This document shows positions 1 to 12,000 of a stretch of DNA of 64,000 nt, one piece after another. Below the pieces are notes generated by a model that was not told where the DNA came from, made no database searches, and saw nothing but the letters and a program-made list of their open reading frames with translations. The stretch is from Taenia hydatigena (Eukaryota > Platyhelminthes > Cestoda > Cyclophyllidea > Taeniidae), in contig JADWOT020001351.1 of the NCBI GenBank assembly GCA_036345935.2, forward strand, positions 1 to 64,000, read 5' to 3'. The number at the start of each line of letters is the position of its first letter. Position 1 is the stretch's first letter. A program made the position numbers and the translations under genes.

Positions 1-33
1 TTCACGTAACCACCGTACCTTCTAATTTATTAA

Positions 34-3000
34 GTGGGCAAAAGCAGTCATGCGCTTTTCCATTTGGCCAATTGCAATGCCCTTGCAGATTATGAGGATT
101 CGCCAAATGTGTGCATTGCTGATGCGCGCTATATAGTGCAGATGAGCTGCGATCCATCGTATATGCCATCAGTTCGAAATGTTATGTGCCTTCCTCTTCC
201 GATGAATTCATCCATCTTAAACTGTCTTTCACGATCAATGAGGCTGTGCTTGTCGAATTTTACATGCTAAAAAAAGCCACAGCCAGCGAATCGGATGTAG
301 CCGACATTGTTATGGAGGCAATGTAGTGCTAAATTATAATCAAATTATTCCTTATTCCTTTAGTCCTGGTCCAAAATAGGCACAGCCTTTGACTTGCCTG
401 CAGACTTAATGACCGATTGACCAACTGCTCATCCGTCTGACTCAAGTTTGGCATGAAATGAGTCTTGGGATACGAAAGTACTTGATTTTTGTTACCTTTC
501 CTCTACACATCTTAGGTCAGTATACCCCCACCCAAAAGTTCTAACACAGTGCCTCGTAGCTTATTTCTTACCTTAACCACTGCAGCTCGCCGTCATGAAG
601 TGGTGGATGCATGGGTCTGTAAGCTGGCGATATTTGTCATCCTTCTGTTCTTTGGGTTTTTGCCATGCTGAGCTCACTACTACAGTGATCAAAAAGCAGC
701 TATTCAGCCGTGGCTTAGGCAGGCATCCATGTTTGTCTACGCGTGCGAGCTTAATGGTGGTGCGGGATGAGTTTGCTTGGCTGTAATTTAACTGCAAAAA
801 TGGGAATCGTTCAGTTCCACAAGCCAATAACTTAGAGTATTTTAGTTGACCTTGACTTGATAGTGATTGCTAGTGTACTTCAGTTTGGTCATGAAGGCTG
901 AACGGCGGCTTTAGTTTCAAAGCGACGGAGTGTATTTGCAGACTGGCCATGTGAATATTCTTCCAGTGATAGGGTCAGAGTTGTAGCGCTACTAGATATC
1001 GCGGATGTCTTGCTGGGCCGTGACATTGAAGTCTGTCTCTTATTGATGGCATGTTTTATTGTGGATAATTACAGTCTTATTTCCTTGGCATCATGATTTG
1101 ACAGTCACCACTACAATTGCGGTTGAAGGTCATTGGAAGAAACGAGAACAGAATAGATGGCAGAAAGAACCATAAATGAAATGCAGGAGGGAAAAAATTC
1201 AGCGGATAGAATGCGCAATCAGAAGCAAAGGGGAGGTGGCAAAAATCCTGGCGATGAAGATTAGCTATGTTTCTGCCTGCGAATTAAGTGTTTCATCGGA
1301 GTTAGGCCGCTTTAAGCTTGCTGCCCTAAAAGGTTGTTCTAATTAGTAATGTGTTAATCAAAAGAAGGAATTAGAATATAATAATACTAAAAGTCAGTGT
1401 AGAGTGATTAGGTGTAGAAGGATAGCATAAGATCTCTAAGCTCTTGGTCAAACGTAAGCACGCAATAACATGCAGAGGTGAAGAAATGTCATATTTACAA
1501 TTTTAAATGCAAGATAATCCTTAGATGTCTTTGGTATATCTCGTAACAAAGGTTGTAGAATCATTTATTTTGCAAAGAATGAAATCTGCAACGAGACCTT
1601 ATGCATGGGCGGGATGCGTGGATTTGTGTGCATTGAGAATTTGGATGCCTTTAGAAGGGGAAGCAAAAGTGCGATGTGCTGGTTGCAGTGGCTTTACTCG
1701 ACTTTGTTTAGTATTTCTCCATCAGGCCACAGGGCGAGGATTCACAGGTGGTTTGCCTTCTTCTCTTCTCCTTGGTAGAGAGTTTGGTGGGGTTAAATAC
1801 TGTGACCGAGAATTAGGCGAGGCTGTCATTACATCGGTGGTCCTAATTCCAGGTCGTACTCTGCTAATGATGTCGCGGTGTCAAAGCCACAGTCGTATCC
1901 TATGCAGCACCATTAGTAATATCCTCCTCAGTTGCGCCATTTCCATATTCATTTTGCAGAATACGTCTGCCTCTTCAGCACTTGTTATGTTCCCTTCATG
2001 CCATTTGCTGCTACGCCTTCTCTAAAACATGTGAAGCATGAGTGCTTTGTACCACTTTACGCAATAAGAATGCCTACATTGATTTGTAATTTAAAGGTCA
2101 CCAGCACCTTAGAAATGATTGTTAAGAAACTTTGCAACGGTACGATACAAGCGTTGTTGTTGTTGAATACAAAGGCGATGAAGAAAAAGCAAATCTAAGC
2201 AAATCAAGTTGGAAACACAGAAATTTACATTTGTTGATCAAATTGGTTTTAATTTTTTGCGGAAGAGCTAGCTAAATTTCAAGCTAAAGCAAGCTTAGTA
2301 GATCACATGAGACAAAGCGCGGGGATGCAGACACCGCTATGGAAGTAATAATTGAAGCGTATTTTTTGCAACACAATAGTGATTGCCTACTAAAATGCAG
2401 TGTTTTGTTTAAACCTACTGGCAAACACCTGAATAAAAGGGGTAGGGCAATCCACAAGCTTTATAATTTGCAAAAAGCTCCGCATTCAACTAAGCATCCG
2501 GGATCTTTGCTATTAGAGCGCTAAAATAATAAATTTAACGTATTTACAGAAAATAGACTCCCTTAACGAAAAAACTGCCGGCTGAAGACAAATGGCGCTC
2601 AGTCACTTGTCCATTTTTTGACAAAACTTGGGTTGCTGAAAGTAATCAAGTCTTCTAACAACCTACCTTTACATTTTGGTTAGGTTCATGCTGACAGCTT
2701 GTGCATTAACGCTTCTTCACCCTCAATGTACGCTCAGAAGCAGGATGGTGATTGCTTATATACAGAAGCTGGAATCTTTTGCAGTGGATTAACGTACTAA
2801 TTTCTACAATAGCATTCGCGATGGTAATAAGACAGCAAAACGCTCAGGTCGTGATGAAACCGTTAAAATTGTGGCTAGTAAAGTCATGTTATGTGAGACA
2901 TTCATCTTTATACCGTGGCTCGCAAGAGAATTCGTTTACTCTAGTGCAGTTAGGGAATTCGACATGTGTGGATTGAAAATTAGTAGGCGAGTAAAACCAC

Positions 3001-3100
3001 GATACTCATTAAGTCTCGCTGGCTTATCTCTTCCTGCACGCTAAAGTGGACCATGAACCGTAGAAATGGATTTTGGGATCTTAGTCATCCATTCTTTATA
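34..3100. other. Gene-poor leading segment
   Basis: No coding region here can be supported. The longest frame (1525-2025, plus, 166 codons) starts at an ordinary ATG but has no splice-site context, no recognisable motif and no duplicate elsewhere in the window, so chance is a sufficient explanation. The rest is AT-rich unique sequence without an obvious simple repeat. Confidence 0.4.
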
Positions 3101-3139
3101 GCGTCTCAGAACGGCGCTATGCTCTCAAATGTCTCCAAT

Positions 3140-3650
3140 AATGACAAGTGCATTACTTTGATATTAGGTGTTGGAATGGAAAGCTGCATTGCAGAGTCCA
3201 AACGGTATAACATTAAAGCTGACATTTCTCTAACCTCATCTGCCATTTTGCGTTGCAAACATCCTAAATTAATTTTGAAGCAAAAACTAATTTGACCCAT
3301 GCAGGGTCAAACTGGGGTCAATTTCAACAAATCGTACTACTCTAGTGCCAAGGCTCACGTTATGTTGGAGAATTTGACACAAAAAACCCCATAAAAATCA
3401 GTGCTGCAATTAGTTATGTTTAAATGACAGCGTTGAATAGTTGGTATTTCAAAAATACAGCCTAAGTTTAAAAAACCATCCAATTCATGCGCATCCCTTT
3501 CACTGTCTTTAGTAGTGTGGCCACTAATTGCACATTGAGCATCGCCTAAATAATTATGGGTAAACAGAAGAAAATCAAGCGCATTGTCCACCTCATCGCT
3601 TACGCGAATACAATGAAATGAAAACAGTTACATCTTGATCTGATTCGTTG
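3140..3650 (-). repeat. Dispersed once-coding repeat, copy 1
   Basis: This stretch aligns along its length with 60815-61345 in the same orientation, and part of it (about 3186-3330) aligns inverted with 7430-7660. Shared blocks include GAGTCCAAACGG and a GACC-GTAGGGTC-AAA-like segment near 3295-3315. On the minus strand the two full copies give similar peptides: FLNLGCIFE here and FLNLAMVTE in the other, preceded by QCAISGHTT versus QWTISGCTA. Similarity retained at peptide level suggests that the repeat came from a coding sequence read on the minus strand, although no copy is fully open. I do not recognise the protein family. It could be a paralogous exon, a processed gene copy or part of a retroelement. 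Confidence 0.6.
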
Positions 3651-3849
3651 ACGATGTTAACCAGCAATTATAAATGAAAAGAGATCTTTTAAAATTGACA
3701 ATGTTTTGGCCTTCATTTTATTAAGACGTCTACCATTTATACCAGAATTTGCGAACGACAGAACTCCTGTATTTTCTTTCGTAAATACACCAAGCAAATG
3801 TCTTTAGACCAATTCTGTAGTCCTCAAGCTCTTTCTGCCTATCAGCAAA

Positions 3850-4237
3850 TCACATTCTGTCTGCGTATTTTAGCATGTTTCGTCTTTGAGAAGCATCGAT
3901 ATAATACAATGGTTCAGTGAGACTACACTTGAGAGGTGAGCGAGGGTAACCACTCATGTAAAAGTCAGTTATAGCGTTTGACTTTCGTCCATTGGAAAGT
4001 GAGCAAACTTTCGTTGAAGTTATGCAAAAACACTTCATGCTGAGAATGGGGACAAAGCTAGCAGAGAGCTGTGATAAAATCGCATAGTTGAAACAAAACT
4101 TGGGAGGGATGTCACGAATCGCTCTCCTTGGATTAGGTTCTAGAATCATATCAAAGGCCTCTTTTTTAGGTTCAACCTCATGAGCGATCGGCAAAGCCGT
4201 CTCGATTGTACCCCTTTCATGTGATTTATATTTCCCC
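3850..4237 (-). pseudogene. Ankyrin-type exon, distal part of MASK-like relic
   Basis: Read on the minus strand, this follows a splice acceptor (TTTTCAG ending at 4238) and encodes an ankyrin-like stretch: TIETALPIAHEVE, then EAFDMILEPNP, then RAIRDIPPK. The order T-AL-PIA, followed by a second helix and a loop, fits an ankyrin repeat, though the usual GH turn and the LLLxxGA helix end are eroded. The frame runs to a stop at 3850. It lies downstream of three other ankyrin exons on the same strand and probably belongs to the same former gene. The downstream part, rich in Ser and Cys, is not recognisable. Confidence 0.4.
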
Positions 4238-4536
4238 CTGAAAATGTTTCCGTATCCTTAATCAAATGCAACATAAGGTATTAGCACGTGGTTAAGCAAA
4301 TTCATGCGAATCACATACCATTGATGCGATTCTGATCAAATCATTTAATTGTCTTATAATACTATATATGGCTTAGGAGTTGAAAAGTTAAATAGACAAA
4401 TCAAAGCAAGAATCAAGCCACTTACCAGCAGCCAGCAAAGTAGCAACCATATCTATTTAGTTGGCCCTGGCAGCTTGTATGAGTGGTGCATATACTTGCT
4501 TGTAATACTGCTTAAGGTTTGCTTTTCCGGATACAA

Positions 4537-4757
4537 TAATTTTTAACATGTTTAGCATCGTCTAACTCGATCGCTGAGAAAATGACTGCTGAATGGCGGC
4601 ATTGGTGTGATTGATGTCTGCCCCATGGTTGAGCAGGCGTTGCACCAACTTGTGTGATCGAGGATGCAGCCTGATAGAGTACAGTGTTTAAATCTTCAGT
4701 AAGATCTGCTCTCTTAGACTTACGCTCTAAGGGTAATTCCACCGTCTCTAAGGTGCC
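4537..4757 (-). pseudogene. Ankyrin-repeat exon with frameshifts, MASK/ANKHD1-like
   Basis: The exon begins after a good acceptor (CTTGCAG, 4758-4764) and continues in phase from the exon ending at 4904. The first part reads TLETVELPLERK and then TEDLNTVLYQAAS. The frame must then shift near 4665 to read VQRLLNHGADINHTNAAIQ, a clear ankyrin second helix and loop, and shift back near 4580 to read SAIELDDAKHVK. Two compensating shifts plus a stop in the other frame mark it as decayed. The repeat order (KESALTLAC in the exon before, then this one) resembles the long ankyrin arrays of MASK/ANKHD1/ANKRD17 scaffold proteins. That assignment comes from remembered family character, not from a search. 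Confidence 0.55.
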
Positions 4758-4903
4758 CTGCAAGGCAAATTAAAGGTGTGAGAAATAATGGATTCAAAGG
4801 AAAGATAAAGAACCGATGTTGGAATATAAAGCATATAAATTCAGCAACCTCGATGGATAGGTGAAAGTCAATTAATTTTGTACATGCAGCAAAATCGTCT
4901 TAC

Positions 4904-5236
4904 CAATTCGCATGCAAGTGTCAGAGCTGATTCTTTGCATTCGCTTAGTTGAGAAGTTAGTGCGGCTCCTCTGTCGAGCAGGTAAAGAACAATCCCAGCA
5001 TGACCTGACATGGCGGTAAACATCAGCTGAGTGCGTTATCTTCCATTTACCGCTTCTACGGGTGTGTTGTTATTAAAAAAAGCATCAAACATTACTAATC
5101 TTCTCCAGCAGATGCATAATGAGGCGGAGTGTTGCTTTGTGTTCCACAGGAGCCCGCATCGCTTCACAGCACTCATTTTGGCAGCTGTCATGAGTGACGT
5201 ATTCCCTTCAAATATTTTAAACACATTTGGGCTGGC
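4904..5236 (-). pseudogene. Ankyrin-repeat exon with an internal stop, MASK/ANKHD1-like
   Basis: A 333-nt exon, phase 0 at both ends, bounded by acceptor TTTTTCAG (5237 upward) and donor GTAAGA (4898-4903). It opens with a repeat reading EGNTSLMTAAKMSA and closes with RTQLMFTAMSGHAGIVLYLL, DRGAALTSQ, then ECKESALTLACEL. The TxLM-A-SGHAGIV-YLLDRGA pattern is a near-canonical ankyrin repeat, and KESALTLAC is a hallmark spacing of MASK/ANKHD1 arrays. An in-frame TAA at 5036-5038 sits between the repeats, and the middle (about 5080-5150) reads better in another frame (TPPHYASAGED), so at least one frameshift pair is present. As it stands this is a pseudogene. The donor and acceptor remain intact, so decay may be recent, or the stop may be an assembly error. 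Confidence 0.65.
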
Positions 5237-5399
5237 CTGAAAAATACCAGTAGCAGTATAAGGACTGTGACACTGTTGTGACGATGTTTTACACCCAAGA
5301 GCATTTAAGGAAAGGGGAGCAGAAGTCATGAGTTTTCAGCGCATCTTTCAAAGAATTGTCATCGCATATGCAAGATTATCGCTACCAAAACATAAAATC

Positions 5400-5580
5400 T
5401 AGGGGAGTCGAAATCGGAGTTATAACGCTTTAGGCTACTATTTGTTTCAGTAGGCAAGCCGTTGAATCGAAATGAACAAATTATGCAGCATGCACCTAAT
5501 TGAAGCAGTCGGTGAATAGCATCCTCATCGCTGTCGTGAGCGGCCCTTAACAACGCCATCCCTTCTAAATCCACATGATT
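5400..5580 (-). pseudogene. Ankyrin-like 5' exon of the MASK-like relic
   Basis: The minus strand reads DLEGMALLRAAHDSDEDAIH followed by RLLQLGACC, which matches the first helix, turn and second helix of an ankyrin repeat. It precedes the ankyrin exons at 5236-4904 and 4757-4537 in the right order. The continuation to 5359 (SSLKRYNSDFDSPRF) is not ankyrin-like, and no convincing donor is visible. It is probably the most upstream surviving piece of the same gene. Confidence 0.4.
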
Positions 5581-7429
5581 TGCAGGTGCTCTGCTTGTCT
5601 TTTCATGATTTTTCTAAAAAAATAATGCTAGTGTTAAATGTATAGGAAAATGTCAAACTAATTATTTGACACACATTGTGTAAAGAAAATGCAAAAAACA
5701 ACCACGAAAAATAGTGCATATTAACTTTTGCATCGTAGCAATAGGACGTACAGCAGGTGTGTATGGAGTGACTTCAGTCTCCTTTTAGCTTAGGTACGTT
5801 ACAATTGAGTAGTACATTGAGCATACCTTCCATGACCAGTATCACTGACCATTGCCATGCTTAGAGCAGGTGATTCAGTTCAAGTAAGCCGCAAAATGCA
5901 CAGCATTTTGCTACTAGTGCTTTAGAACGCATAACCAGAGTGAAGATGTACCATTAGCAATGTAACGAAGTGTATTTAAAACATTTAGTGATTTTATTTT
6001 TAAAGCCAGGGCAGAGAACTGCAACAACCATATTTATCTATGAAAGCTTACCGATTTAAAACCATTCAGATTGCAATGTTGATCAAAATCAATTTATAAG
6101 TGTGTTGTGCTGAATTGCGTGCCTACTTTTGTTTATATATTCAATGAGTTTTTTGATTTGCCTGGATATAGTTTAGTAATCATAATGGTTCAAGTCTTAA
6201 AGACCCGCATGTTTGGAGTTCCCTTCCATTTGTATTTGCTCCAGTCTTGCAACATTATGTGCAGTTTGGTAGGCAGACATGTAAGGTTATGCTCCACTCA
6301 CGCAAGTTGCTAGAACCAACCAAGTAGATGGTGTTGCTACTTTATAGGCTTCCGGTACATGGTTTGTTTCATGCTTCTGTTTCCATATTTAATTGTCCAA
6401 CTTCCAAGGTATGCAAAATATTTTAGGGCACATTTGTTCAGAACCGCACCGATGGCATTAATATAGTAAGTCACGTGTGGATTTTTTTCAAGCGCATTTA
6501 AACAGGTTACATTTATACCTTGCATTACATTTGGTTGAGAAAGACGTAAAACATTTGCAGGGGCCAATATAGATCAAAAAGAAAGTCAAGACAGCTTATT
6601 TGACCGCTTGTGACGGAAAACTTAAGGAGGAGGTCCTTGATGTGATTTCGGAACCATACCTAAGGGTAGAGAACCGTCATCTTCCCCTTATTTTTAGTTC
6701 AACTGTGCAATTTCATGACAATTATGTAGTAACTTTGCACCCATCCTCAACATAAAGTGCTATACATAGCTTCAAAGAACGTTCACTTATTTCCTTTTGG
6801 GTGGAAGGCACAAGTCTTAACAAAATTGTGCTGGAGTGTTTACCATCATTTACCTCCCAGGTGCAGTCTCACTTCACCATCATACGGTATCCATGATTCT
6901 TCAAAGACGCAACGTGCTGAAGTACTCGGACAGAATGTGCTTTGCTGATAGGCAGGACGGGCTTGAGGGCTGCAGATTTAGTCCTAAGGTTTAGCTACTC
7001 AGTACTTACAATAAAGAGAGTTGAGGTGGCCAGGCAATTGCAAAGTCTAGCTTGAATGCAAGATGCATACATACGAAATGTGGCTAGAGCACTACCCAAG
7101 GCTGCCCAATGTTCTTTTGTTCAGTTGCAATCACAGGCTGCCATGATCAACGAATCAGGCCAAGACGTAATTGTTTCTACCCTTATTAGTTTGTGTAACG
7201 CGTGAAGTGACAGTGCGTTTGATTTTCTTTTGTTGATCCGTAATTAATCTGATTAGTGCCCGGTGGACAATTTGTGGCCACAATACTAGAGAGTTTTCCA
7301 AGCCTCGGCTGTATCTTTTAAATGTCAATCAATTTGCTCCATTGCTTAAACTAAAACAGTGACAACAGTAATTTTGGAGAATCGTGTTATGCCACATGCA
7401 CTGACATAACATGAACAGCAAAATAGGGG

Positions 7430-7660
7430 TGTGATGCTTGTTTTGTTGGAACGTGCCTTAATTTGACACTGCGTGGCTCAAACCAGTTTTCGCATTAAAT
7501 TTAAATTAGAACATATGCAAGTTAAAGTAGCAGTCGAAGTAAGGGAAGAGTTAGCTTACATGTTACCAAATGGAGTGCATAGGATTCAAATAATGCCTCG
7601 ACTTATTCGAGAATTATTAGTGAGTTTATTCTCAAATCTATCTGCAGTATGTCTGGGTAA
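7430..7660 (+). repeat. Dispersed once-coding repeat, inverted third copy
   Basis: The plus-strand peptide MAQTSFRIKFKLEHMQVKVA, followed by VEVREELAYMLP, parallels the minus-strand peptide of 3300-3106, MGQISFCFKINLGCLQRKMA, followed by DEVREMSALML. Shared DNA landmarks include the TTTGTTG-AA leader and the TGAC-CTGC-TGG-TCAAA core. Similarity fades after about 7660. Three copies in two orientations show a dispersed family rather than a local tandem duplication. Confidence 0.55.
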
Positions 7661-8059
7661 TATGCTTTTCTCCAACAAAGATATTTGGGAGCATAATGCC
7701 AGGCAGAAGTTATTGTTGGGCTGTCCCTAAGAAGAGGGGCTGGCGTGATCTCAACAATGTCATCTCCACGTTTCTTGGTCAACTACCTCAACATGCAGAT
7801 GGATCGCATGAGACGAACTTCACGGAAGTACTTGTAGCTGAGATTATGATCACGACTAAGACTTCTATTTATTTTTGGTTTTAGCAAATCACTGCAGGAA
7901 CCAAAAACCTATAATTAATGTCAGCAAAGAGAAAAATACTGCCTATTAATCCTTAATGCGTAGAGACGAAATAAAAAGGCTATGAGCTGGTGCTCTGAGC
8001 AACTTAAAATTTGTGTTTTTGTGGGAGGCGAATTTGACCTACCTGCGTGCTCTCTGCTC

Positions 8060-8285
8060 TCACCGATACAGAATTACAACATTTGCTATGATCCCGTTTC
8101 GTCGCTTGACTATCCATTTAAGCAAGTTGAAGGCGACCGATGCCATTACCGAAGGAGCGGTGACGGCGATAGAGAAAATCGCATAAGGATTTGCTGCAGC
8201 TGCGAGATCCATCATCTGCTGGTAAAGGGCAGTATGTTGCGTCACGTCCAGATCTGCAGGAGCGACCGCAAGGAAGTTCGGACAC
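8060..8285 (-). CDS. Unrecognised small membrane protein, last exon (model)
   Basis: Third exon of a minus-strand model. It starts after TTCACAG (8286 upward) and is joined in phase 2 to the exon ending at 8387. It reads CPNFLAVAPADLDVTQHT, then a Met/Ala-rich helix (ALYQQMMDLAAAANP), then a hydrophobic run (YAIFSIAVTAPSVMASVAF) followed by the basic stretch KWIVKRR, ending at a TGA at 8060. The hydrophobic run followed by basic residues suggests a C-terminal membrane anchor. Total model: 42 + 116 + 226 nt, exactly 128 codons including the stop. I do not recognise the family. A second frame is also open across part of it (SELPCGRSCRSG), so the reading frame is an inference from splice phase and residue pattern. 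Confidence 0.4.
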
Positions 8286-8386
8286 CTGTGAATGGATACA
8301 CTGCAATCAACAAACAACACTAAAATATACAGGCAGCGGCTTTGGTTTTTTACTTTCCCTCAAACACATTCACACGTGACGCTCAC

Positions 8387-8502
8387 CCAAACTGCGAACG
8401 CAGATTGCGTAGATCCATTTCCGTATACTCTTTCTGGAGGCGATCGATGAAAAGGTTGGCTCCTTTGAGGACCCTTATCACTGGCGCACAACCCACAAGC
8501 CA
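8387..8502 (-). CDS. Unrecognised small membrane protein, middle exon (model)
   Basis: A 116-nt exon between acceptor CTCACCAG (8503-8510) and donor GTGAGC (8381-8386). In the chosen frame it reads WLVGCAPVIRVLKGANLF, then an amphipathic, charged stretch (RLQKEYTEMDLRNLRSQF). It enters in phase 0 and leaves in phase 2, and both junctions keep the frame open. The alternative frame gives a Ser/Pro-rich, less protein-like sequence. Confidence 0.4.
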
Positions 8503-8635
8503 CTGGTGAGCATGAGCAAGAACAAATTAGGTGCGATTTCAAATTCTCGCCGCTGGTGAGAGCAAAATGGGCAAAATTTGTCGGAAGCTTGTTTCAAGAG
8601 GCAGCGAATAAAATTGAAAAATGAGGTAAGCTCAC

Positions 8636-8677
8636 ACGACCCAGGTAGGAGAATGCTGGGCATAGGTGGCTGAGCAT
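8636..8677 (-). CDS. Unrecognised small membrane protein, first visible exon (model)
   Basis: A 42-nt exon, MLSHLCPAFSYLGR, between acceptor ACTTTTAG and donor GTGAGC. Its ATG falls exactly at the exon start, so it could be the true start or an internal methionine. A candidate upstream exon (8747-8796, MEFSLPKVADTILIYA before GTAAGA) has the wrong phase to join directly and is not included. Confidence 0.3.
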
Positions 8678-8821
8678 CTAAAAGTATAGCATGATGGCAT
8701 GTGATCAAAAAGTCAAAGCTTCAACGTTAGAGGGCGAACGACTTCTTACTTGCGTAGATGAGGATAGTATCTGCTACTTTAGGTAGCGAAAACTCCATTT
8801 ATGCAAAATCATGATTCTGAG

Positions 8822-9060
8822 TCAAGTCACCAGCGAACTGTCGCTCTTGTTGCCATGATGTATCGTAAGACATGTATAGCGAAATCCAAATGAGTGAAGG
8901 AGTTGGGGAATGCGTTGACCTGCATTGTCAGGGATATAGTTATCGGGCTTGTAGAAGTCGTCTAATGCAGCGATTGGACCTCCGAAATAGGCAACAGCAG
9001 GACACCGATTCGAGATTGATGGTGGCACATGGCTGTTAGGTGGAAGCACCAACACAACCT
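8822..9060 (-). CDS. Protein-like open frame upstream of the 8.0-8.7 kb model
   Basis: The minus-strand frame opens after TATTGTAG and reads VVLVLPPNSHVPPS, then CPAVAYFGGPIAALDDFYKP, then DNAGQRIPQLLHSFGF. Amino-acid use is protein-like and the frame stays open for 79 codons. No clear donor connects it to 8677. It may be an earlier exon of the same gene or an unrelated relic. No domain recognised. Confidence 0.25.
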
Positions 9061-12000
9061 ACAATAGCGGATTGGCATTTTGAGATCGCTTAGTAAGTTT
9101 TAAATACATCTGTCCTTTTGCACGCTACTGTGGAATTTGCTGAGAACCTAATGCTTGTTATACAGCTCTGCTCAATGAATAGAAAAATTATGTGTCTGCT
9201 TCAGGTTGATTTGTTCGTGGATAGAATCATGTAAGGCTTACTTCGGTTTATTCATCACTCGTTTACAAATTTATTTATAAACATATGCATAATTAAGTAT
9301 TGAGAGCATTAAATAGTGCTTCAACTTAGGATGACTGTCCTCAAACATATGTTCAACACTGCCCTTAACACTCTGGTAGCAGCGGTCACTTTTGTCTCAC
9401 AGCACTTTGTTCCCGCGGAGTGGTAGGAGTTGCTTAGAAATGCAAGGGTGAAACACAGCGGCCTGCCTTTATTTTCGTCCAAAGCGTAATTGAGACCACT
9501 GCCACCACGGAGCAGTATTAATTAGGCTAATAGTACCGCATCACCTATTTTACATCAGCTTTGGCTGCTGTTTCAGTTCACATCAAGTAAACAACAAACC
9601 CTCGTTTTTGCTGCAAATAGATTATTTGTTCATCCCTTTTTCCTATATTCAAATGTACAGGTAAAACTATCGTGAAATCTGTGGCAACACCACCGAGTTC
9701 TTTTCATGGCGCTGCTCAGCTTCGCACAAATCATTGAGCATCAATTATTTCATTTTACAGCATTCGAAGAAATCCATCTTAACAGCTCCGGTCAACTTCT
9801 GTTCAGTATGTGGGTTCACTCAGAGGCAGTAAGGTGGCAATGCTAGTTAAAGGAAACTAGTAAAGCAGATTTTAATCCAGCAACCTAATAAACGCATTCG
9901 GGTTATGGCAATAATGTTGTTGATTGGCTTGAAAGTTAATTTGCGATACAAGACCAGCAGTCAAGTAATAATCCATTCTACCAGAAACTCAATCTTAAAT
10001 TCCTCTCTGAGAGTTTATTTCGGCTAGGAAGTTTGCCTAATGAACTGCGCATTTATGAGAACTTACTTCATTGCGTGTGCAGTCGCACAGCGACCGATGA
10101 GCACCTCTCTGCCTGCTAAGACCAATTTAAATTTTAAAAAGCCAAGGAGACTTCCTAGCTTATCTGGCAATGATAAACACGGCTACCATAGGCATTTTTA
10201 AAGAACCTTGATTACAAAGGGATTTGACAAAACATTTATCTTTAGCCGAAGCAAAGGTATATTAAATAAAGACCAACTGCTTAAATGGTAGGAAATCAGT
10301 CCTTTTTAGAAACCAGTCTTCAAAATCCTCTGTTACTAGGATCAGTGAAACAGCTGCTATAAAACAACGACAATCGAGAGCCGTCATTTGGGTAGCTAGT
10401 GAAATCAGGAAACAATTAACTCAAAATTATACAACTATGGCAAAACAATGCAAAGATGGAAATAGGAAGTTTTAAGTCAAACATCAAACGACATCAAGGC
10501 AATGAAGCTGGTGTTTCCACGCAGCCTGACTAAATTATGCACCGAAGGAATTATGTGTCATTTAAATGCAATTTAAAGGCCAGCGCAGCAGTTCTTAAAG
10601 GCTGTAAATTAAAGTCATGCGAAACTGCGGGTTATTTAAATGTTGAACTACTACACTTTAAGTGATACGAAGAAGCAACTATCTTTCACCTGGCCTCTAG
10701 GTTATACAAATATTTGAAAGACCACCACGACAGTGGCTGTATCACTGTAGAGCAACAAATGGTTCGAGCTCCAATGCGTACCATCTTCACTGTCGTGCGA
10801 TGTAATCGGACGTCTGGTTGAGGACTTTGTTGTCACCATATAATTTGTAAGTAAATATCAACGGAGATCATTTGCATCTGTGAGCACGTGGCTTTTTTGA
10901 TTAAAATTATCTACACATATAAAATAAGTATGATAATTAATTTTAAAATGCTGTTATTATGAAATTCATCGCAATGCGTGTCGAGTTAAAGACTATCAAG
11001 GCATGCACATTTGGCGGGATTCGTAAATCTAATAAGCGATACATGGTGGGCATTCGGTGTGGGTACTGCTGATTTATGCTGAATTGTTTTGCATACTGCA
11101 GCAGGGGAGCGGTATTAGTTCTATCTGCACCCGCTACACGGTAATGGGGAATAAATAACTAACCAATAAAAATAAAAGATAATGATAAAATTTAAGCACG
11201 GTTGGTCATCAACGGGCTGAAGAACAAAAGGAGAAGCTGCAGAGTGTCAATTATGTCCGTTGATTCCACCTTGCTATTTAATCGAACGCATAAGCTGGTA
11301 CTAAATATCGACTAACTAATGTGTTAAAGCAACCCATCTAAGACCTTGATTTTGACTCGGAGATGACATCGTTGCGTTCATTACGAAACTATGACAAATA
11401 CTCCAAGCTGGACATAAAGAGGTCGCAATGTTAAGCGCTGCAATGGCGACGTGATCTAGATTCTTGCCAAGCGATAAGATAAAGGTGCAAGTGCAGCAGA
11501 TTACCGTTTAAACTGCTGCTCCTAGTTCTCGAAATTCCTATTTGATCACCTTTATTTTGAAAAAAATAACAACACATGTTAAGAGATTATGAATTTTCGC
11601 AAGGACTTTCCGGGGAACCAGTTTAAGTGAGCTTGCAGCATGGGTAGCCCTGCAAGAGTTTGTTCACGTAAAATGCATAAGAAATATAAACCAAAGACTC
11701 TGCTTCAGCCATCGCGTTTGATTTTCCCTTTTATTTTCCTATGCGTGGACTAACTTTCCTTTCGTGATGAACAAGGTTTCGCCTGTTTCGTAAGCGTTTG
11801 TGCTGTGCCACTAGAGGACCAAATTGTAGTTCCTACAAGTGCCTAAACTGCATTGATTAATTCCAACCATTCCAAACCATCTTCATCTAGGTGTGAATCC
11901 GACTAGCCCTAACACCGGATAAAGCTGGCATATCAAACTCATCATTTTGTTAATGTCGACTGAAGGTGCCACTAGTGTGATCGACTACCAGAGGGCTTCG

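Noticed and set aside
1525..2025. 166-codon plus-strand frame
   Set aside because: No motif, splice context or duplicate. The length is compatible with chance in 64 kb read in six frames.
6337..6567. Additional ankyrin exon upstream of the MASK-like relic (minus frame with NALEKNPHV and GAVLNKCAL)
   Set aside because: Some ankyrin flavour, but the TxLHxA block and the GH turn are missing and no splice sites frame it.
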